Part shown: positions 22,605 to 31,738 of the stretch, piece after piece
Numbering within the stretch: position 1 is the stretch's first letter
How the letters are laid out: the number at the start of each line of letters is the position of its first letter
Assembly (NCBI GenBank): GCA_014360895.1
Contig: JACIWQ010000018.1
Location: 1 to 39,654 of the forward strand
Direction: 5' to 3'
Origin: Thermoflexales bacterium
Lineage (GTDB): Bacteria; Chloroflexota; Anaerolineae; B4-G1; DUEL01
DNA length: 39,654 nucleotides
The notes under the pieces: model-generated
What the model was told of the DNA's origin: nothing
Database searches by the model: none
What the model saw: only the letters and a program-made list of their open reading frames with translations
Made by a program: the position numbers and the translations under genes

Positions 22605-25412
22605 CTACCGACGGTAACTCCGGTACCCTTCCAGTGCCTTGTTGATCTCCGCGACGGCCGCCGGGACAAAAATCAGTGGTAGCAGTAGCCCCCACTCCCG
22701 CAACCCCAGAGGAATCGTATCAAAGATGGGTTGAAGGAAGGGAACGTAGATGGCTGCCAGAAGGAGCGCCACCGATGCCAGCACAGCGTACTGCATATAT
22801 TTGTTGGAGAAGACACCGACCCGAAACAGGGGGTACCGCTCCGACCGGATGGCGTAGGCCAGAGGGAGTTCGCTCAGCGCCAGGGCCGCAAAGGCCATCG
22901 TCCGGGCCAGCGTCATATCGCCATTGCCCCAGCGGTACTCCAGCAGGAAGGCCGCCAGGACGATAGCGGCAAGGGAGAGGCTGATCAGGGCAATCCCCCG
23001 GAGCATCGGGCGATTGATGACCGGCTCGTTCGGTGGGCGCGGCGGCCGGTCCATAATGTCGGGGTCGCCCTTCTCCATTCCCAGCGCCAGCGCCGGCGCG
23101 CCGTCGGTCAACAGGTTGACCCACAGCAACTGGATGGGGGTCAAGGGCGGGAGATACCCCATCAGCGTCGCGACAAAGATGGTCAAAATCTCCGCGATAT
23201 TGGCGGAGAGGAGGTAGAAGACGAATTTGCGAATGTTGGAGTAGATGATGCGGCCCTGCTCTATCGCGGACACGATGGAAGCGTAGTTGTCGTCGGTGAG
23301 CACCATATCCGCCACCTCTTTGGTGACGTCGGTGCCGGTGATGCCCATCGCCACGCCGATGTCGGCCCGCTTCAGCGCCGGCGCGTCGTTAACCCCATCA
23401 CCGGTCATCGCCACGATATGCCCCCGGGATTTCAGCGCCTCCACAATGCGCACTTTGTGCTGGGGGCTCACCCGAGCGAAGACGTCTATCCGCTCAATCC
23501 GCTCCCGTAACTCCTCATCGCTCATTTGATCCAGTTCGGCACCCGTCACCACCTGCCCGACCGGGCGAAGGAGACGGATGTCGTGGGCGATGGCCCGGGC
23601 CGTATCGGGGTAGTCGCCAGTAATCATAATGGTGCGGATGCCCGCCGTTCGGGCCTTCTCCACCGCCGGCCGCACCTCCGGACGGGCCGGGTCCCGCATC
23701 GCCACCAGCCCAATGAAGGTCAGGCCCTGCTCCAGTTGCTCCGGGTCCTGGGAATGGATGAGGTCCTTCGCGTCTTCGGGCAGCAGGCGACAGGCCACCG
23801 CCAGCACCCGTAGCGCCTCCCGCCCCAGGTCCCGGTTGACGTTCTCTATGTGGGCCCGTCGGGCCGGCGTCATCGGGACGCTGATGCCGTTCTCCAGGAT
23901 GTGAGTACAGCGGGGCAGGACGGAGTCTGGCGCGCCCTTGACGTAGACGATGTAGCCGCCCGGTCGTTCCCCCTCCGGCCCGCGCATGGGCCGTCCGTCC
24001 ATCCGGTGGACCGTCGCCATGCGCTTGCGTTCGGAGTCAAAGGGAATCTCGCCCACCCGGGGCAACTGGGCCTCTACCTCCTCCCGCCAGAGCCCCGCCT
24101 TCGCCGCCGCGACGACCAGCGCGCCCTCGGTGGGGTCGCCCACCATCCGGTAGCCGTCTCCGTCCTTTTCCAGTTGGGCATCGGAGCAGAGAAGCCCGCC
24201 CCGCAGGAGGGCCATCAGGTCGGGATGATCCGGGGGGGTGATGGGCCGTCCGTCCACCGAGAAGCCACCGCTGGGCTGATACCCTTCCCCGGTGACGTCC
24301 ACCCGCATATCCCCCACGTAGAGGCGGACGACGGTCATCTGGTTCTGGGTGAGGGTCCCCGTCTTATCGGAGCAGATAGCGGTGGCGGAGCCCAGCGTCT
24401 CCACGGCGGGGAGGCGGCGGATGAGAGCGTTGCGGCGGACCATCTCTCGCATCCCCAGGGCCAGGCAGATGGTGACGACGGCGGGTAGCCCCTCCGGGAC
24501 GGCGGCAATAGCCAGACTGACCGCCGTCAGGAAGAGTTCCACCACCATAGAGAGGTACTGCTGGAAGTAGGCCGCCGGTCCGGCCCGAAAGAGCAGGCCC
24601 AGGTCGGTATCCCGAATCAGCGTCTCCAGGAAGACGACGCCGCAGATCGCCAGCGCTCCGATTCCCAGCCAGCGGCCCAGTTGGTCCAGGCGGCGCTGGA
24701 GCGGCGTAGCCTCCTCTTCGTAGGACTGAATCAGTTCGGCGATCTGGCCCAACTGGGTCTGCATGCCGGTGGCCGTCACCACTCCCTTCCCGCGCCCGTA
24801 GGTCACAATCGTGCCCATAGAGGCGACGTTCACCCGGTCGCCCAGCGCCGTATCCTCCGGCAGGACGACGTCGTGCTGTTTCTCCACCGCCACCGACTCT
24901 CCGGTGAGCGAGGCCTCGTCTATGCGCAGGTTGACGGTTTCTATCAGCCGGAGGTCGGCCGGGACGTAGTTGCCGGCCTCCAGGAAGACAATGTCGCCGG
25001 GGACCAGTTCGCGGGCGGGGACGGTGACCCGGTGTCCATCCCGGAGGACGCGGGCATCGGGGGCGGCCATCTTTTTGAGGGCGGCGAGGGCCTCCTCCGC
25101 GCGCCGCTCCTGGATGACCCCCAGGATGGCGTTGAGGAGGACGATGGCGATGATGGCAATCGCCTCCTCAATCTCGCCCAGGACCAGGGAGATGAACGCG
25201 GCGGCGATCAAAATGAGGATGAGGAAATTGTTGAACTGGTCCAGGAGCATCTGCCAGAACGTCGGTCGCGGACGCTCCGCCAGTTCGTTGGAGCCGAATT
25301 TGGATAGTCTCCGATGAGCCTCTTCTTTTGTCAGGCCGTGCTGAGGGTCAGTTTCTAACTCTTTGAAGGTCTCTTCTACGGAGCGCGCGTGCCATGCAAT
25401 CCGCTGGGTCAT
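22605..25412 (-). CDS. P2-type cation-transporting ATPase, calcium type
   Basis: This 935-residue P-type ATPase is of the PacL/SERCA-like group, with an N-terminal cation-ATPase domain, actuator loop (SLTGES), phosphorylation site Asp349 in [26 protein letters not shown] hinge and ten membrane helices. Ca2+-site residues of SERCA site II are kept: AAVPEGLPA in M4 (Glu307), Asn and Glu in SANIAEIL of M5, and Asn and Asp in [10 protein letters not shown] of M6. Calcium export is therefore the best reading, although Mn2+ is possible. The start is ATG 25412 with GGAGGAGGG. It heads the operon with tsaD, the decarboxylase and mutM, and has a near-consensus promoter. Confidence 0.93.
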   Translation of the reverse strand: MTQRIAWHARSVEETFKELETDPQHGLTKEEAHRRLSKFGSNELAERPRPTFWQMLLDQFNNFLILILIAAAFISLVLGEIEEAIAIIAIVLLNAILGVIQERRAEEALAALKKMAAPDARVLRDGHRVTVPARELVPGDIVFLEAGNYVPADLRLIETVNLRIDEASLTGESVAVEKQHDVVLPEDTALGDRVNVASMGTIVTYGRGKGVVTATGMQTQLGQIAELIQSYEEEATPLQRRLDQLGRWLGIGALAICGVVFLETLIRDTDLGLLFRAGPAAYFQQYLSMVVELFLTAVSLAIAAVPEGLPAVVTICLALGMREMVRRNALIRRLPAVETLGSATAICSDKTGTLTQNQMTVVRLYVGDMRVDVTGEGYQPSGGFSVDGRPITPPDHPDLMALLRGGLLCSDAQLEKDGDGYRMVGDPTEGALVVAAAKAGLWREEVEAQLPRVGEIPFDSERKRMATVHRMDGRPMRGPEGERPGGYIVYVKGAPDSVLPRCTHILENGISVPMTPARRAHIENVNRDLGREALRVLAVACRLLPEDAKDLIHSQDPEQLEQGLTFIGLVAMRDPARPEVRPAVEKARTAGIRTIMITGDYPDTARAIAHDIRLLRPVGQVVTGAELDQMSDEELRERIERIDVFARVSPQHKVRIVEALKSRGHIVAMTGDGVNDAPALKRADIGVAMGITGTDVTKEVADMVLTDDNYASIVSAIEQGRIIYSNIRKFVFYLLSANIAEILTIFVATLMGYLPPLTPIQLLWVNLLTDGAPALALGMEKGDPDIMDRPPRPPNEPVINRPMLRGIALISLSLAAIVLAAFLLEYRWGNGDMTLARTMAFAALALSELPLAYAIRSERYPLFRVGVFSNKYMQYAVLASVALLLAAIYVPFLQPIFDTIPLGLREWGLLLPLIFVPAAVAEINKALEGYRSYRR

Positions 25413-25464
25413 TCCCTCCTCCGATGGGGGTTTCTCCGGTCGTTAGTTACCTAACCACGCCCGA

Positions 25465-25492
25465 ATTATATCCGACTCCGGTAGAATGTCAA
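25465..25492 (-). promoter_or_regulatory. Sigma-70 promoter of the P-ATPase/tsaD operon
   Basis: On the minus strand, TTGACA (25492-25487), a 16-base spacer and TATAAT (25470-25465). Both hexamers match consensus. It lies about 50 bases before the ATG at 25412. Confidence 0.85.
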
Positions 25493-25502
25493 TCGGAGGG
25501 AT

Positions 25503-25530
25503 TTGACATTTGGGCAAATAGTGGTAAACT
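25503..25530 (+). promoter_or_regulatory. Sigma-70 promoter of the lipoprotein gene
   Basis: TTGACA (25503-25508), 16-base spacer, then TGGTAAACT with an extended -10. It is back to back with the minus-strand promoter, and the two -35 boxes are 10 bases apart (TGTCAA-N10-TTGACA). The ~135-base leader to 25673 contains AGGAGA before the start and no other recognised element. Confidence 0.75.
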
Positions 25531-25672
25531 CAATGCAGGTCTCAGACCCAACGACCGTGAAAGCCCAGGGATCACCAGGTTCAGGCTCCCCATTTCCTCC
25601 TCTATCCCTCCATCCCTTTGAGTCTTCGCGGGCGGCGGAGACGAGATACTCTCATCAGCAGGAGAAAGTCCC

Positions 25673-26731
25673 ATGAAGCAAAGACCATTCCTATGGGGAG
25701 CCATTGCGCTCCTGGTCCTGGCGGCAATAGCCTGCTCGCTGGGTGGAAAGACGGCCACACCACCCCCCGCCGCAACCGGCACTCCGCCCTCCGGGGGCCA
25801 GGCCACACCTCTCCCCCCTTCCCCGACCGAAGAGCCCGCGACGGAAGAGGCCCCACCTCTGGAAATCGCCCCCAACGCGCTGGAGAACCTCAACAGTTAC
25901 CGTGCCCGCCTTGTCATGCGGCAGACCGTAGAGGGCGGTGCCACCGAGACGCTCACCATGGAGCAGGAGGAGACGCGCGAGCCGGCCGCCCGGCGCATCG
26001 TCCTCACCGCCGAAGGAGGCGATAACCCTGGCACGCTGGAACTGGTCCAGATCGGCGATACGTCCTGGATGTGCAGCCCCGATAGCGGCTGTATCCAGAC
26101 CCAGCAGTCGGCAGAGGAAGCGACCCAGTTCGGGGAAGGGATTTTGTTCAAGCCCGAGGACTTCGCTTCTTCGGATTACCGGTACGTGGGCCGAGATACG
26201 GTCAACGGCGTGCGCAGCCGCCACTACACCCTGGAACTGACCCCGGAGATGCTGGAGGGGATAGTCAGCGGAACAGTGACCGCCACGAACGCCGACATAT
26301 GGGTCGCGGACGAGGCCGGGATGCCCGCCTATGTCACCCGCCTCACCGTCTCGTGGGAAGGGACTCAGGAGGACGGCAAGAAAATCCAGGGGGATTGGAC
26401 CTATGAGGTCTACGACGTCAACAAGCCTATCACCATCCAGCCTCCCGAGGGCGCGACCGGTGCCCCCGAGGATATCCCGATCTACCCCGGAGCCACCGAC
26501 CAGACCATTATGGGCACGCTCATTATGTTCTCCAGCGCGGACCCGGTGGAGGATGTGGCGGAGTTCTACCGCAACGAGATGCCCGGTCAGGGCTGGACGG
26601 CGGGAGAGGAGTCTACCCTGGGCAACGTTGTCATGCAGGAGTGGACCAAAGGCGACCGCAAGGCCAGCCTGATGATTTCCCCGAAGGACGAGGGAGGCTG
26701 CACGGTGATGATCAGCATAGAGCAGCCGTAG
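25673..26731 (+). CDS. Lipoprotein with LolA/LppX-like domain
   Basis: This 352-residue exported lipoprotein has the signal MKQRPFLWGAIALLVLAAIA followed by the lipobox Cys21 (AIAC). A Pro/Thr-rich tether (~25-60) follows, then a beta-rich domain with TLELVQIGDTSWMC and GVRSRHYTLELTPEM words. These resemble the LppX/LprG/LolA-like proteins that carry lipids or bind hydrophobic ligands. The C-terminal part (DIPIYPGATDQTIMG, DVAEFYRNEMPGQGW) is a second module common in Chloroflexota lipoproteins. It is anchored on the outer face of the membrane. It has its own promoter and a strong terminator, so it is monocistronic. The ligand is unknown. Confidence 0.85.
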   Translation: MKQRPFLWGAIALLVLAAIACSLGGKTATPPPAATGTPPSGGQATPLPPSPTEEPATEEAPPLEIAPNALENLNSYRARLVMRQTVEGGATETLTMEQEETREPAARRIVLTAEGGDNPGTLELVQIGDTSWMCSPDSGCIQTQQSAEEATQFGEGILFKPEDFASSDYRYVGRDTVNGVRSRHYTLELTPEMLEGIVSGTVTATNADIWVADEAGMPAYVTRLTVSWEGTQEDGKKIQGDWTYEVYDVNKPITIQPPEGATGAPEDIPIYPGATDQTIMGTLIMFSSADPVEDVAEFYRNEMPGQGWTAGEESTLGNVVMQEWTKGDRKASLMISPKDEGGCTVMISIEQP

Positions 26732-26753
26732 CGAATACTTCCCGGAGCAACCC

Positions 26754-26791
26754 GATGTGCCAGACAAACTCGTGTCTGGCACATCTTTTTT
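26754..26791 (+). terminator. Strong intrinsic terminator after the lipoprotein gene
   Basis: A 13-bp perfect stem GATGTGCCAGACA / TGTCTGGCACATC with loop AACTCG, followed by six T. Confidence 0.95.
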
Positions 26792-26862
26792 CACGAGGCG
26801 GCAGGGGGTACGGAGGGCGGCGAAGTCTCCCCCCAACTCCCTGGTTCCTCCTCCGATGAGAG

Positions 26863-26890
26863 TTGACTTTTCCCCGTCTGGTATTAAAAT
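26863..26890 (+). promoter_or_regulatory. Promoter candidate and long leader of the phosphorylase gene
   Basis: TTGACT, 16-base spacer, TAAAAT. From there to the start at 27112 is ~220 bases of leader without a gene. It includes a hairpin GGCGGC-GAA-GCCGCC (26938-26953) flanked by GATTTT and AAAAAATC, with the same GCGGCGAAGCCGC word as at 30511. No known riboswitch is recognised. Confidence 0.5.
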
Positions 26891-27111
26891 CCATATAGAA
26901 TTTAGAGGCAGGTGGGATATAAAGGGGATTTTGGGGCGGCGAAGCCGCCGCAACAAAAAATCAGTTCCCTATCCATAGAAAAGCCCTGACCTATACCGAT
27001 TTCTCTTCCGGTCGCGGGATTTTGAGCCTGGCCAACGACATTCTTTGTAGAGGACCACGCACAGCACCTGCCGACGGGATGAGTGAGGGGGGACAGGGCG
27101 GCGGAGGATAA

Positions 27112-28422
27112 ATGCGGGCCATAGATATTATTGAAAAAAAACGGGACGGATACGAACTGACCGCCGAGGAGATAGACTTCTTCATCCAGGGCTACACCCG
27201 GGGGGACATCCCCGACTATCAGGCGGCGGCCTGGCTGATGGCGGTCTATCTGCGCGGGATGAGTGAACGGGAAACCCGCGACCTCACTCTGGCGATGGCC
27301 CGGTCGGGGGACATCCTGGATTTGAGCGACGTCGCTCCTGTGGTTGCAGACAAGCATTCCAGCGGCGGCATCGGGGATAAAGTGACCCTGGTGGTCGCTC
27401 CGGTTGTCGCGGCGTGCGGAGTTCCCGTGGGCAAAATGACCGGGCGCGGCCTGGGCTTCACCGGCGGCACGGTGGACAAACTGGAGTCCATCCCCGGTTT
27501 CCGCACGGACCTCTCCCCCCAGGAATTCAAAGCCCAACTGGCTCGTATCGGCATCGTCATCACCGGGCAATCGGAGAATCTGGCCCCTGCCGACCGGAAA
27601 CTCTATGCACTGAGAGACGTCACCGGTACCGTCTCCTCCCTCCCGCTCATCGTCAGTTCCATCATGAGCAAAAAACTGGCTGGCGGCGCGACGGCCATTC
27701 TGCTGGACGTGAAAGTCGGCAGCGGCGCGTTTATGAAGACGGTGGAGGAAGCCAGCCGCCTGGCTGAAGCCATGGTCCGCCTGGGGCGGGAATTGGGCCG
27801 TCGGGTCAGCGCGCTGGTCTCCGATATGAACCAGCCCCTGGGATGGGCGGTGGGAAATGCGCTGGAAGTCCAGGAAGCCATCAACGCGCTCCATGAGGAG
27901 GGGCCGCCGGACCTGCGAGAGCACTGCCTGGTCGTCGCGGCGGAGATGCTGGCGCTGGCCGGCCGGGTGGCCGACTCCAGCGAAGGGGTGGAACTGGCCG
28001 CTCAGGCTATCGCGGATGGCCGCGCATGGCGCAAATTCCGCGCTCTGGTCGCCGCCCAGGGCGGGGACGTCCGCTTCGTGGATGAGCCCGACCGGTTGCC
28101 CTGCGCCCCCATTACGGAGCCCATTCCCGCCCCGACCGATGGCTACCTCCAGAAAGTGGACGCCGCGCAGATTGGGATGGCCGTGGTGGACCTGGGCGGG
28201 GGGCGGGAGAAGAAAGGAGACCCCATAGACCACTCCGTTGGGGTCATCGTCCACTACAAAGTCGGCGACCGGGTCCAGAAAGGGACCCCCTTATGCACCA
28301 TCTATGCCAGCGACCGGGTCCGGCTGGAACAGGCCAGAGACCGCCTCTTGAAGGCCCACACCATCGGGCCGGAACCCGTACCGCCCCTGCCGCTGTTCTA
28401 CAAGAAAATCCCGCACCAATAA
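27112..28422 (+). CDS. Pyrimidine-nucleoside (thymidine) phosphorylase
   Basis: This enzyme splits thymidine, uridine or deoxyuridine with phosphate into base and (deoxy)ribose-1-phosphate in nucleoside salvage. The 436 residues match the family. The N-terminal helical domain starts MRAIDIIEKKRDG. The phosphate-binding loop is ADKHSSGGIGDKVTLV, and the signature GRGLGFTGGTVDKLESIPG (His of GHTGGT replaced by Phe) marks the family. SSIMSKKLAGG and LDVKVGSGAFMK contribute substrate contacts. The C-terminal domain has GYLQKVDAAQIG. GGAGGA precedes the ATG. The stop overlaps the ribosome-binding site of the kinase gene, so the three genes to 30253 are probably one operon. Confidence 0.94.
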   Translation: MRAIDIIEKKRDGYELTAEEIDFFIQGYTRGDIPDYQAAAWLMAVYLRGMSERETRDLTLAMARSGDILDLSDVAPVVADKHSSGGIGDKVTLVVAPVVAACGVPVGKMTGRGLGFTGGTVDKLESIPGFRTDLSPQEFKAQLARIGIVITGQSENLAPADRKLYALRDVTGTVSSLPLIVSSIMSKKLAGGATAILLDVKVGSGAFMKTVEEASRLAEAMVRLGRELGRRVSALVSDMNQPLGWAVGNALEVQEAINALHEEGPPDLREHCLVVAAEMLALAGRVADSSEGVELAAQAIADGRAWRKFRALVAAQGGDVRFVDEPDRLPCAPITEPIPAPTDGYLQKVDAAQIGMAVVDLGGGREKKGDPIDHSVGVIVHYKVGDRVQKGTPLCTIYASDRVRLEQARDRLLKAHTIGPEPVPPLPLFYKKIPHQ

Positions 28423-28431
28423 GGAGGGACG

Positions 28432-29484
28432 ATGCCACCAGCACCCCCCTCATCCGCCAATCCTATGCTCGCTTTTCTGGAAGAGTGCCGGAAAGAGCAC
28501 GCTCAGGTTCAGGCTGAACTGAAAGAAGTGGATATGCTGATCCAGCAGACGGCCAGCGAGGTAGACCGTCTGGCACAGCGGAGTACGCAGGCCGCCAATC
28601 ATCTCCAGCAGGTAGAAGCTCACTTTGACACCGTTCCCCGCCAGGATATTCGCGAAGCGTACCAGGCGCTGGTAGAAACCCAACAGCGCCTGTTCACCAT
28701 GCGCGGGCAACTGGAAAAACTTCAATCCGACCAGCGCCACCTTCAGCGGTATGCCCGTTTGCTGCAGCGGATTCAGGAATCCTGCCAGGGAGGAGGGGTC
28801 CTCCAGCCACAGGCAGAAGCCCCCACAGAAGTAACCCCTGCCGTGGTGCGAGCGATTGAGGCTCAGGAGCGAGAGCGCCAGATTCTGGCCCGCCAGATGC
28901 ACGACGGCCCCGCGCAGGCGCTGACGAACCTGGTCCTGCAGGCGGAAATCTGCGAACGGCTATTTGAAAGCAATCCGGAACAGGCCCGTGCGGAACTGGC
29001 CAACTTGAAGGCGGCGGTGGTCGCGACGTTCCAGCGAGTCAGGACTTTCATCTCCAATCTGCGCCCGATGATGCTGGATGACCTGGGCTTGATCCCGACC
29101 CTGCGGCGATATGTGGAGGACGCCGGAGAGAGCGAGGGGTTCCGGGTCAGCCTGACCATCACCGGACGGGAACGTCGCTTCGCCCCCTATAAAGAAGTGA
29201 CCGTCTTCCGGGTCATTCAGGAACTGTTGACCAATGCCCGCGATGTCTCCTACGCGACCCGGGCTCAGGTCAACGTGGACGTTGGAGAGGACCGGATTCT
29301 GGTTTCCGTGGAGGATGATGGCAGTGGCTTTGAGATGAGCGAACTGGGACGGGGGGGCACAGTGGCCGAGAGAATGGGGTTAGATACCCTGCGGGAGCGG
29401 GTGGAGATGCTGGGGGGGCGGTTCCAGATAGAGAGCACCCCTGGGCGCGGCACTCGCGCCCTTTTTGAACTCCCCCTTCCATAA
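28432..29484 (+). CDS. Soluble DegS-like sensor histidine kinase
   Basis: This 350-residue cytoplasmic kinase has no membrane segment. Residues ~12-120 are a long coiled-coil sensor region, like DegS. The HisKA_3 dimerisation domain carries His157 in ILARQMHDGPAQAL. RTFISNLRPMMLDDLGLI is the family's connector. The HATPase_c domain has Asn268 in VIQELLTNAR, DDGSGFE as the G1 box, and GLDTLRERVEMLGG plus TPGRGTRALFELPLP at the end. AGGAGG (28422-28427) overlaps the previous stop. The stimulus is unknown. It is followed by an OmpR-type regulator, not the NarL/FixJ type expected for HisKA_3 kinases. Confidence 0.92.
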   Translation: MPPAPPSSANPMLAFLEECRKEHAQVQAELKEVDMLIQQTASEVDRLAQRSTQAANHLQQVEAHFDTVPRQDIREAYQALVETQQRLFTMRGQLEKLQSDQRHLQRYARLLQRIQESCQGGGVLQPQAEAPTEVTPAVVRAIEAQERERQILARQMHDGPAQALTNLVLQAEICERLFESNPEQARAELANLKAAVVATFQRVRTFISNLRPMMLDDLGLIPTLRRYVEDAGESEGFRVSLTITGRERRFAPYKEVTVFRVIQELLTNARDVSYATRAQVNVDVGEDRILVSVEDDGSGFEMSELGRGGTVAERMGLDTLRERVEMLGGRFQIESTPGRGTRALFELPLP

Positions 29485-29557
29485 TTGTCTCAATTATCTC
29501 AACAGGGGTTCTCCCTACGATACATCGTTGCGGTATCATTCTTGCGAGGGGGAGGCC

Positions 29558-30253
29558 ATGGCCCGCAAACTTCGCGTGTTGGTGGTGGACGACCAGATAG
29601 AAGTACTGGAAATGCTGAAGATCATCCTGACGGCTGCCGGATTTGAGGTGATACCGGCCCTGGATGGGCCCTCTGGACTCCGCTCCGCGTATCAGCATCA
29701 CCCGGATGCCATCCTGCTGGATGTGATGATGCCCGGCATGGACGGTTTTGAGGTCTGTCGCCGAATGAGAGACCTCACCGAGGTGCCCATCATTTTCGTC
29801 ACAGCCAAGGCGAATATTGAGGATATTGTGGCCGGTTTTGCGGCAGGGGCCGATGACTATTTGGTAAAACCGTTTCACCAGGCGGAATTACTCACCCGCC
29901 TGACGGCCGCTCTGCGGCGGTCGGCGGAGCACAACCAGGAAAATGGGCCCGTGATTTTCCCGTCGCCCTCTGTTATGCTGGATTGCGACCGCCATGAACT
30001 GGAGATTGGGGGCCGGAAGGTTTATCTGACCCCCAATGAGTTCAAGATTCTCCGCCTGCTGATGCGGCACGCTGGACGAGTGCTGAGCGCGGATGCGATT
30101 CTTTCTCAGGTATGGGGGCCTGAATATATCGGCGAACCCGACCTGGTCAAGCAGTATATCTACCGGCTCCGGCAGAAGATAGAGCCGGACCCGGATGAAC
30201 CCCGCTATATTCGTACCGTGCGCGGCGAGGAATACTACTTTGAGCCGGGGTAA
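29558..30253 (+). CDS. OmpR/PhoB-family response regulator
   Basis: The 231-residue regulator has a receiver domain with Asp11, Asp12 (VLVVDDQ), phospho-acceptor Asp55 (ILLDVMMPGMDG), Thr82 and Lys104 (YLVKPF). The winged-helix DNA-binding domain (~133-229) has LTPNEFKILRLLMRHAGRVLS and the recognition helix region LVKQYIYRLRQKIEPDP, ending IRTVRGEEYYFEPG. I chose ATG 29558 because GAGGGGGAGG precedes it. The 73-base gap after the kinase gene holds a small palindrome ACGAT-AC-ATCGT (29517-29528) that could be an operator. It very likely partners the upstream kinase. Target genes are not evident. Confidence 0.93.
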   Translation: MARKLRVLVVDDQIEVLEMLKIILTAAGFEVIPALDGPSGLRSAYQHHPDAILLDVMMPGMDGFEVCRRMRDLTEVPIIFVTAKANIEDIVAGFAAGADDYLVKPFHQAELLTRLTAALRRSAEHNQENGPVIFPSPSVMLDCDRHELEIGGRKVYLTPNEFKILRLLMRHAGRVLSADAILSQVWGPEYIGEPDLVKQYIYRLRQKIEPDPDEPRYIRTVRGEEYYFEPG

Positions 30254-30301
30254 TTCTCTTCTTCTCTTCGCTCCCCCTCGTCAAAAGGCACTGGGAATGA
30301 A

Positions 30302-30331
30302 ATCGTGGCGGCCAGGCCGCCACGATTTTTT
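30302..30331 (+). terminator. Intrinsic terminator after the regulator gene
   Basis: A 12-bp perfect inverted repeat ATCGTGGCGGCC-A-GGCCGCCACGAT with an A-run before it and six T after it. Confidence 0.93.
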
Positions 30332-30395
30332 CTGTAAACCCTGCAAGTGGTTTAATGGCAGCAGAGGGACCTTCCCCCGGAGCGGGATAGCCCTT

Positions 30396-30638
30396 CCCTC
30401 ACCTCCACCCCCCAACCCCCTCCTCAACTTTGGCCTTTTTGCCCATAGTGGCTCCCCATAGCCCGCTGCCCCTTCCGTGACTCTAGAAAGAAAGATTATT
30501 TTTCATCACAGCGGCGAAGCCGCTGTGATGAAAAATATTTCTTTTTGTTCTTTTGTGCCCGGAAGGGGTGGTTTTCGGATATTTTCTTATCCCCTTCCTG
30601 AAAAGGGCCAAACTTCAGGGCTGGGGGAGAGGTGAGGG
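30396..30638. repeat. 243-bp compound palindromic element between convergent genes
   Basis: There are three nested levels. The outer imperfect arms are 30396-30444 (CCCTCACCTCCACCCCCCAA, then CAACTTTGGCC) and 30599-30638 (GGCCAAACTTCAGG, then GGGGGAGAGGTGAGGG). The middle arms are CCCCTTCCG 30469-30477 and CGGAAGGGG 30560-30568. The central hairpin is at 30499-30535. It holds no gene and fills most of 30254-30687. Confidence 0.85.
30499..30535. terminator. Bidirectional terminator-like hairpin
   Basis: A 17-bp perfect stem TTTTTCATCACAGCGGC / GCCGCTGTGATGAAAAA with a GAA loop. A-rich on one side and T-rich on the other, it can end transcripts from both strands, which suits its place between the plus-strand regulator operon and the minus-strand kinase operon. 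Confidence 0.85.
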
Positions 30639-30687
30639 CGACACCCCTCCGGTGGCATACGAAGTGCGGGTTTTTGCCTTACTGCGT

Positions 30688-31611
30688 TTAATGATTGGGG
30701 CGACCGGCAGCGGGTAAACGCCGGTCATTTTCATCTCCTGCCCGATAATCTTCCCAGGTCTCCGGGTGAATCCACACATCGCCGATTCGCAGAGCGTCCA
30801 CCTCTTGCAGGGAGTGGGCCGGGGTGAGGAGAAGGACGGTCTTCCGGGCCGGGTCGGCCTCCAGAACGATGCCCAGGGCCAGCGCGAACCCCCGGCGGTC
30901 CTCCATCGCCACCAGTTGGTACCGGCTAAAGCAGGGGGCAGGAAATACAGCCAGGCGCGCCCAGGAGATTTCCAGCGGATAGGCGTCGGCGAAATAGCGG
31001 GCGAAGAGGCGGGCGCGGTAGGCCCGACGGGTCAGCATATCGCGCGGCCGGATTGCCGGAGCGGCCGGAAGTTCCACCACGCGCGTGCGGGCCGAGCGAC
31101 GCAGCGGGCCCAGAATGGGCTCCAGTTCATTCCCCTGCCGAATCGCGAACACGACGGTGGGCTCCAGGAGGTCCACCTTCGCCTGCTTCAGCGCCGGCCC
31201 CCCCTGTTCCGGAGCAATCAACCCCGTGGTATCCAGAACGGTCACCGTGGCGCCCAGTTCCTGCGCCCGCCGGGCCAGTTTATGGACGCCGATCAGGGTG
31301 GGCAGCATATGCCCCCGGGGGGAGTTGGAGCCCACAAAGAACCGCACGCGCGGGCCGCCGGGGGGAAACCCCGTCTCCCCGCCCTGCCGCAGGGCCAGCG
31401 TCATCGTCGTCGGCGGACCCAGGCTGGCCTGACCGATGTCGCCGTCAATGAACGCCACTCGCTCATGGAACGCGCAGAGACGGGTGTACAGGTACCGGGC
31501 AAAGGTGGATTTCCCCGTATCCGGCGCGCCGATGACCATCAGGACGCCGGAGAGGCCCTCCAGGCTCAGTTGCTCCCAGTACGGTGGAATTTCTATGTGG
31601 ACCACGGGCAC
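30688..31611 (-). CDS. Clp1/Grc3-like polynucleotide 5'-hydroxyl kinase
   Basis: This 307-residue P-loop enzyme is of the Clp1_P family, which phosphorylates 5'-OH ends of RNA or DNA. Walker A is IGAPDTGKSTFARYL (residues ~27-41). The Walker-B-like segment is AFIDGDIGQASLGPPTTM, whose DxDxGQ and PP match Clp1/Grc3/Nol9. VLDTTGLI and FAIRQGNELEPILGPLRR (lid with paired arginines) follow. A small C-terminal beta domain (ALALGIVLEADPARKTVLLLTP) completes it. The start is GTG 31611. A 28-nt tandem repeat separates it from endonuclease IV, its upstream operon neighbour. The pairing suggests an end-processing role in repair or RNA maintenance. Confidence 0.85.
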   Translation of the reverse strand: MPVVHIEIPPYWEQLSLEGLSGVLMVIGAPDTGKSTFARYLYTRLCAFHERVAFIDGDIGQASLGPPTTMTLALRQGGETGFPPGGPRVRFFVGSNSPRGHMLPTLIGVHKLARRAQELGATVTVLDTTGLIAPEQGGPALKQAKVDLLEPTVVFAIRQGNELEPILGPLRRSARTRVVELPAAPAIRPRDMLTRRAYRARLFARYFADAYPLEISWARLAVFPAPCFSRYQLVAMEDRRGFALALGIVLEADPARKTVLLLTPAHSLQEVDALRIGDVWIHPETWEDYRAGDENDRRLPAAGRPNH

Positions 31612-31637
31612 CCGATCCCAGACGATTGACCCCGGAT

Positions 31638-31738
31638 GACTCCCGACTGCCCCCTATCAGCTACCGACTTCCGACTGCCCCCTGTCGGCTACCGACTTCC
31701 GACTGCCTCCTATCAGCTACCGACTCCCGACTGCCCCC
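31638..31738. repeat. 28-nt tandem repeat, 3.6 copies
   Basis: Units start at 31638, 31666, 31694 and 31722 (partial): GACTYCCGACTGCCYCCY followed by RTCRGCTACC. They are direct repeats with no spacers, so not a CRISPR array. The stop codon of endonuclease IV lies in unit 3. Confidence 0.93.

Noticed and set aside
26938-26953. Riboswitch in the phosphorylase leader
   Set aside because: Only a short GGCGGC-GAA-GCCGCC hairpin is visible, shared with a repeat at 30511. No conserved aptamer core is recognised.
31638-31738. Possible CRISPR array (28-nt repeat)
   Set aside because: Copies follow each other directly without spacers, and no cas gene is in the window.
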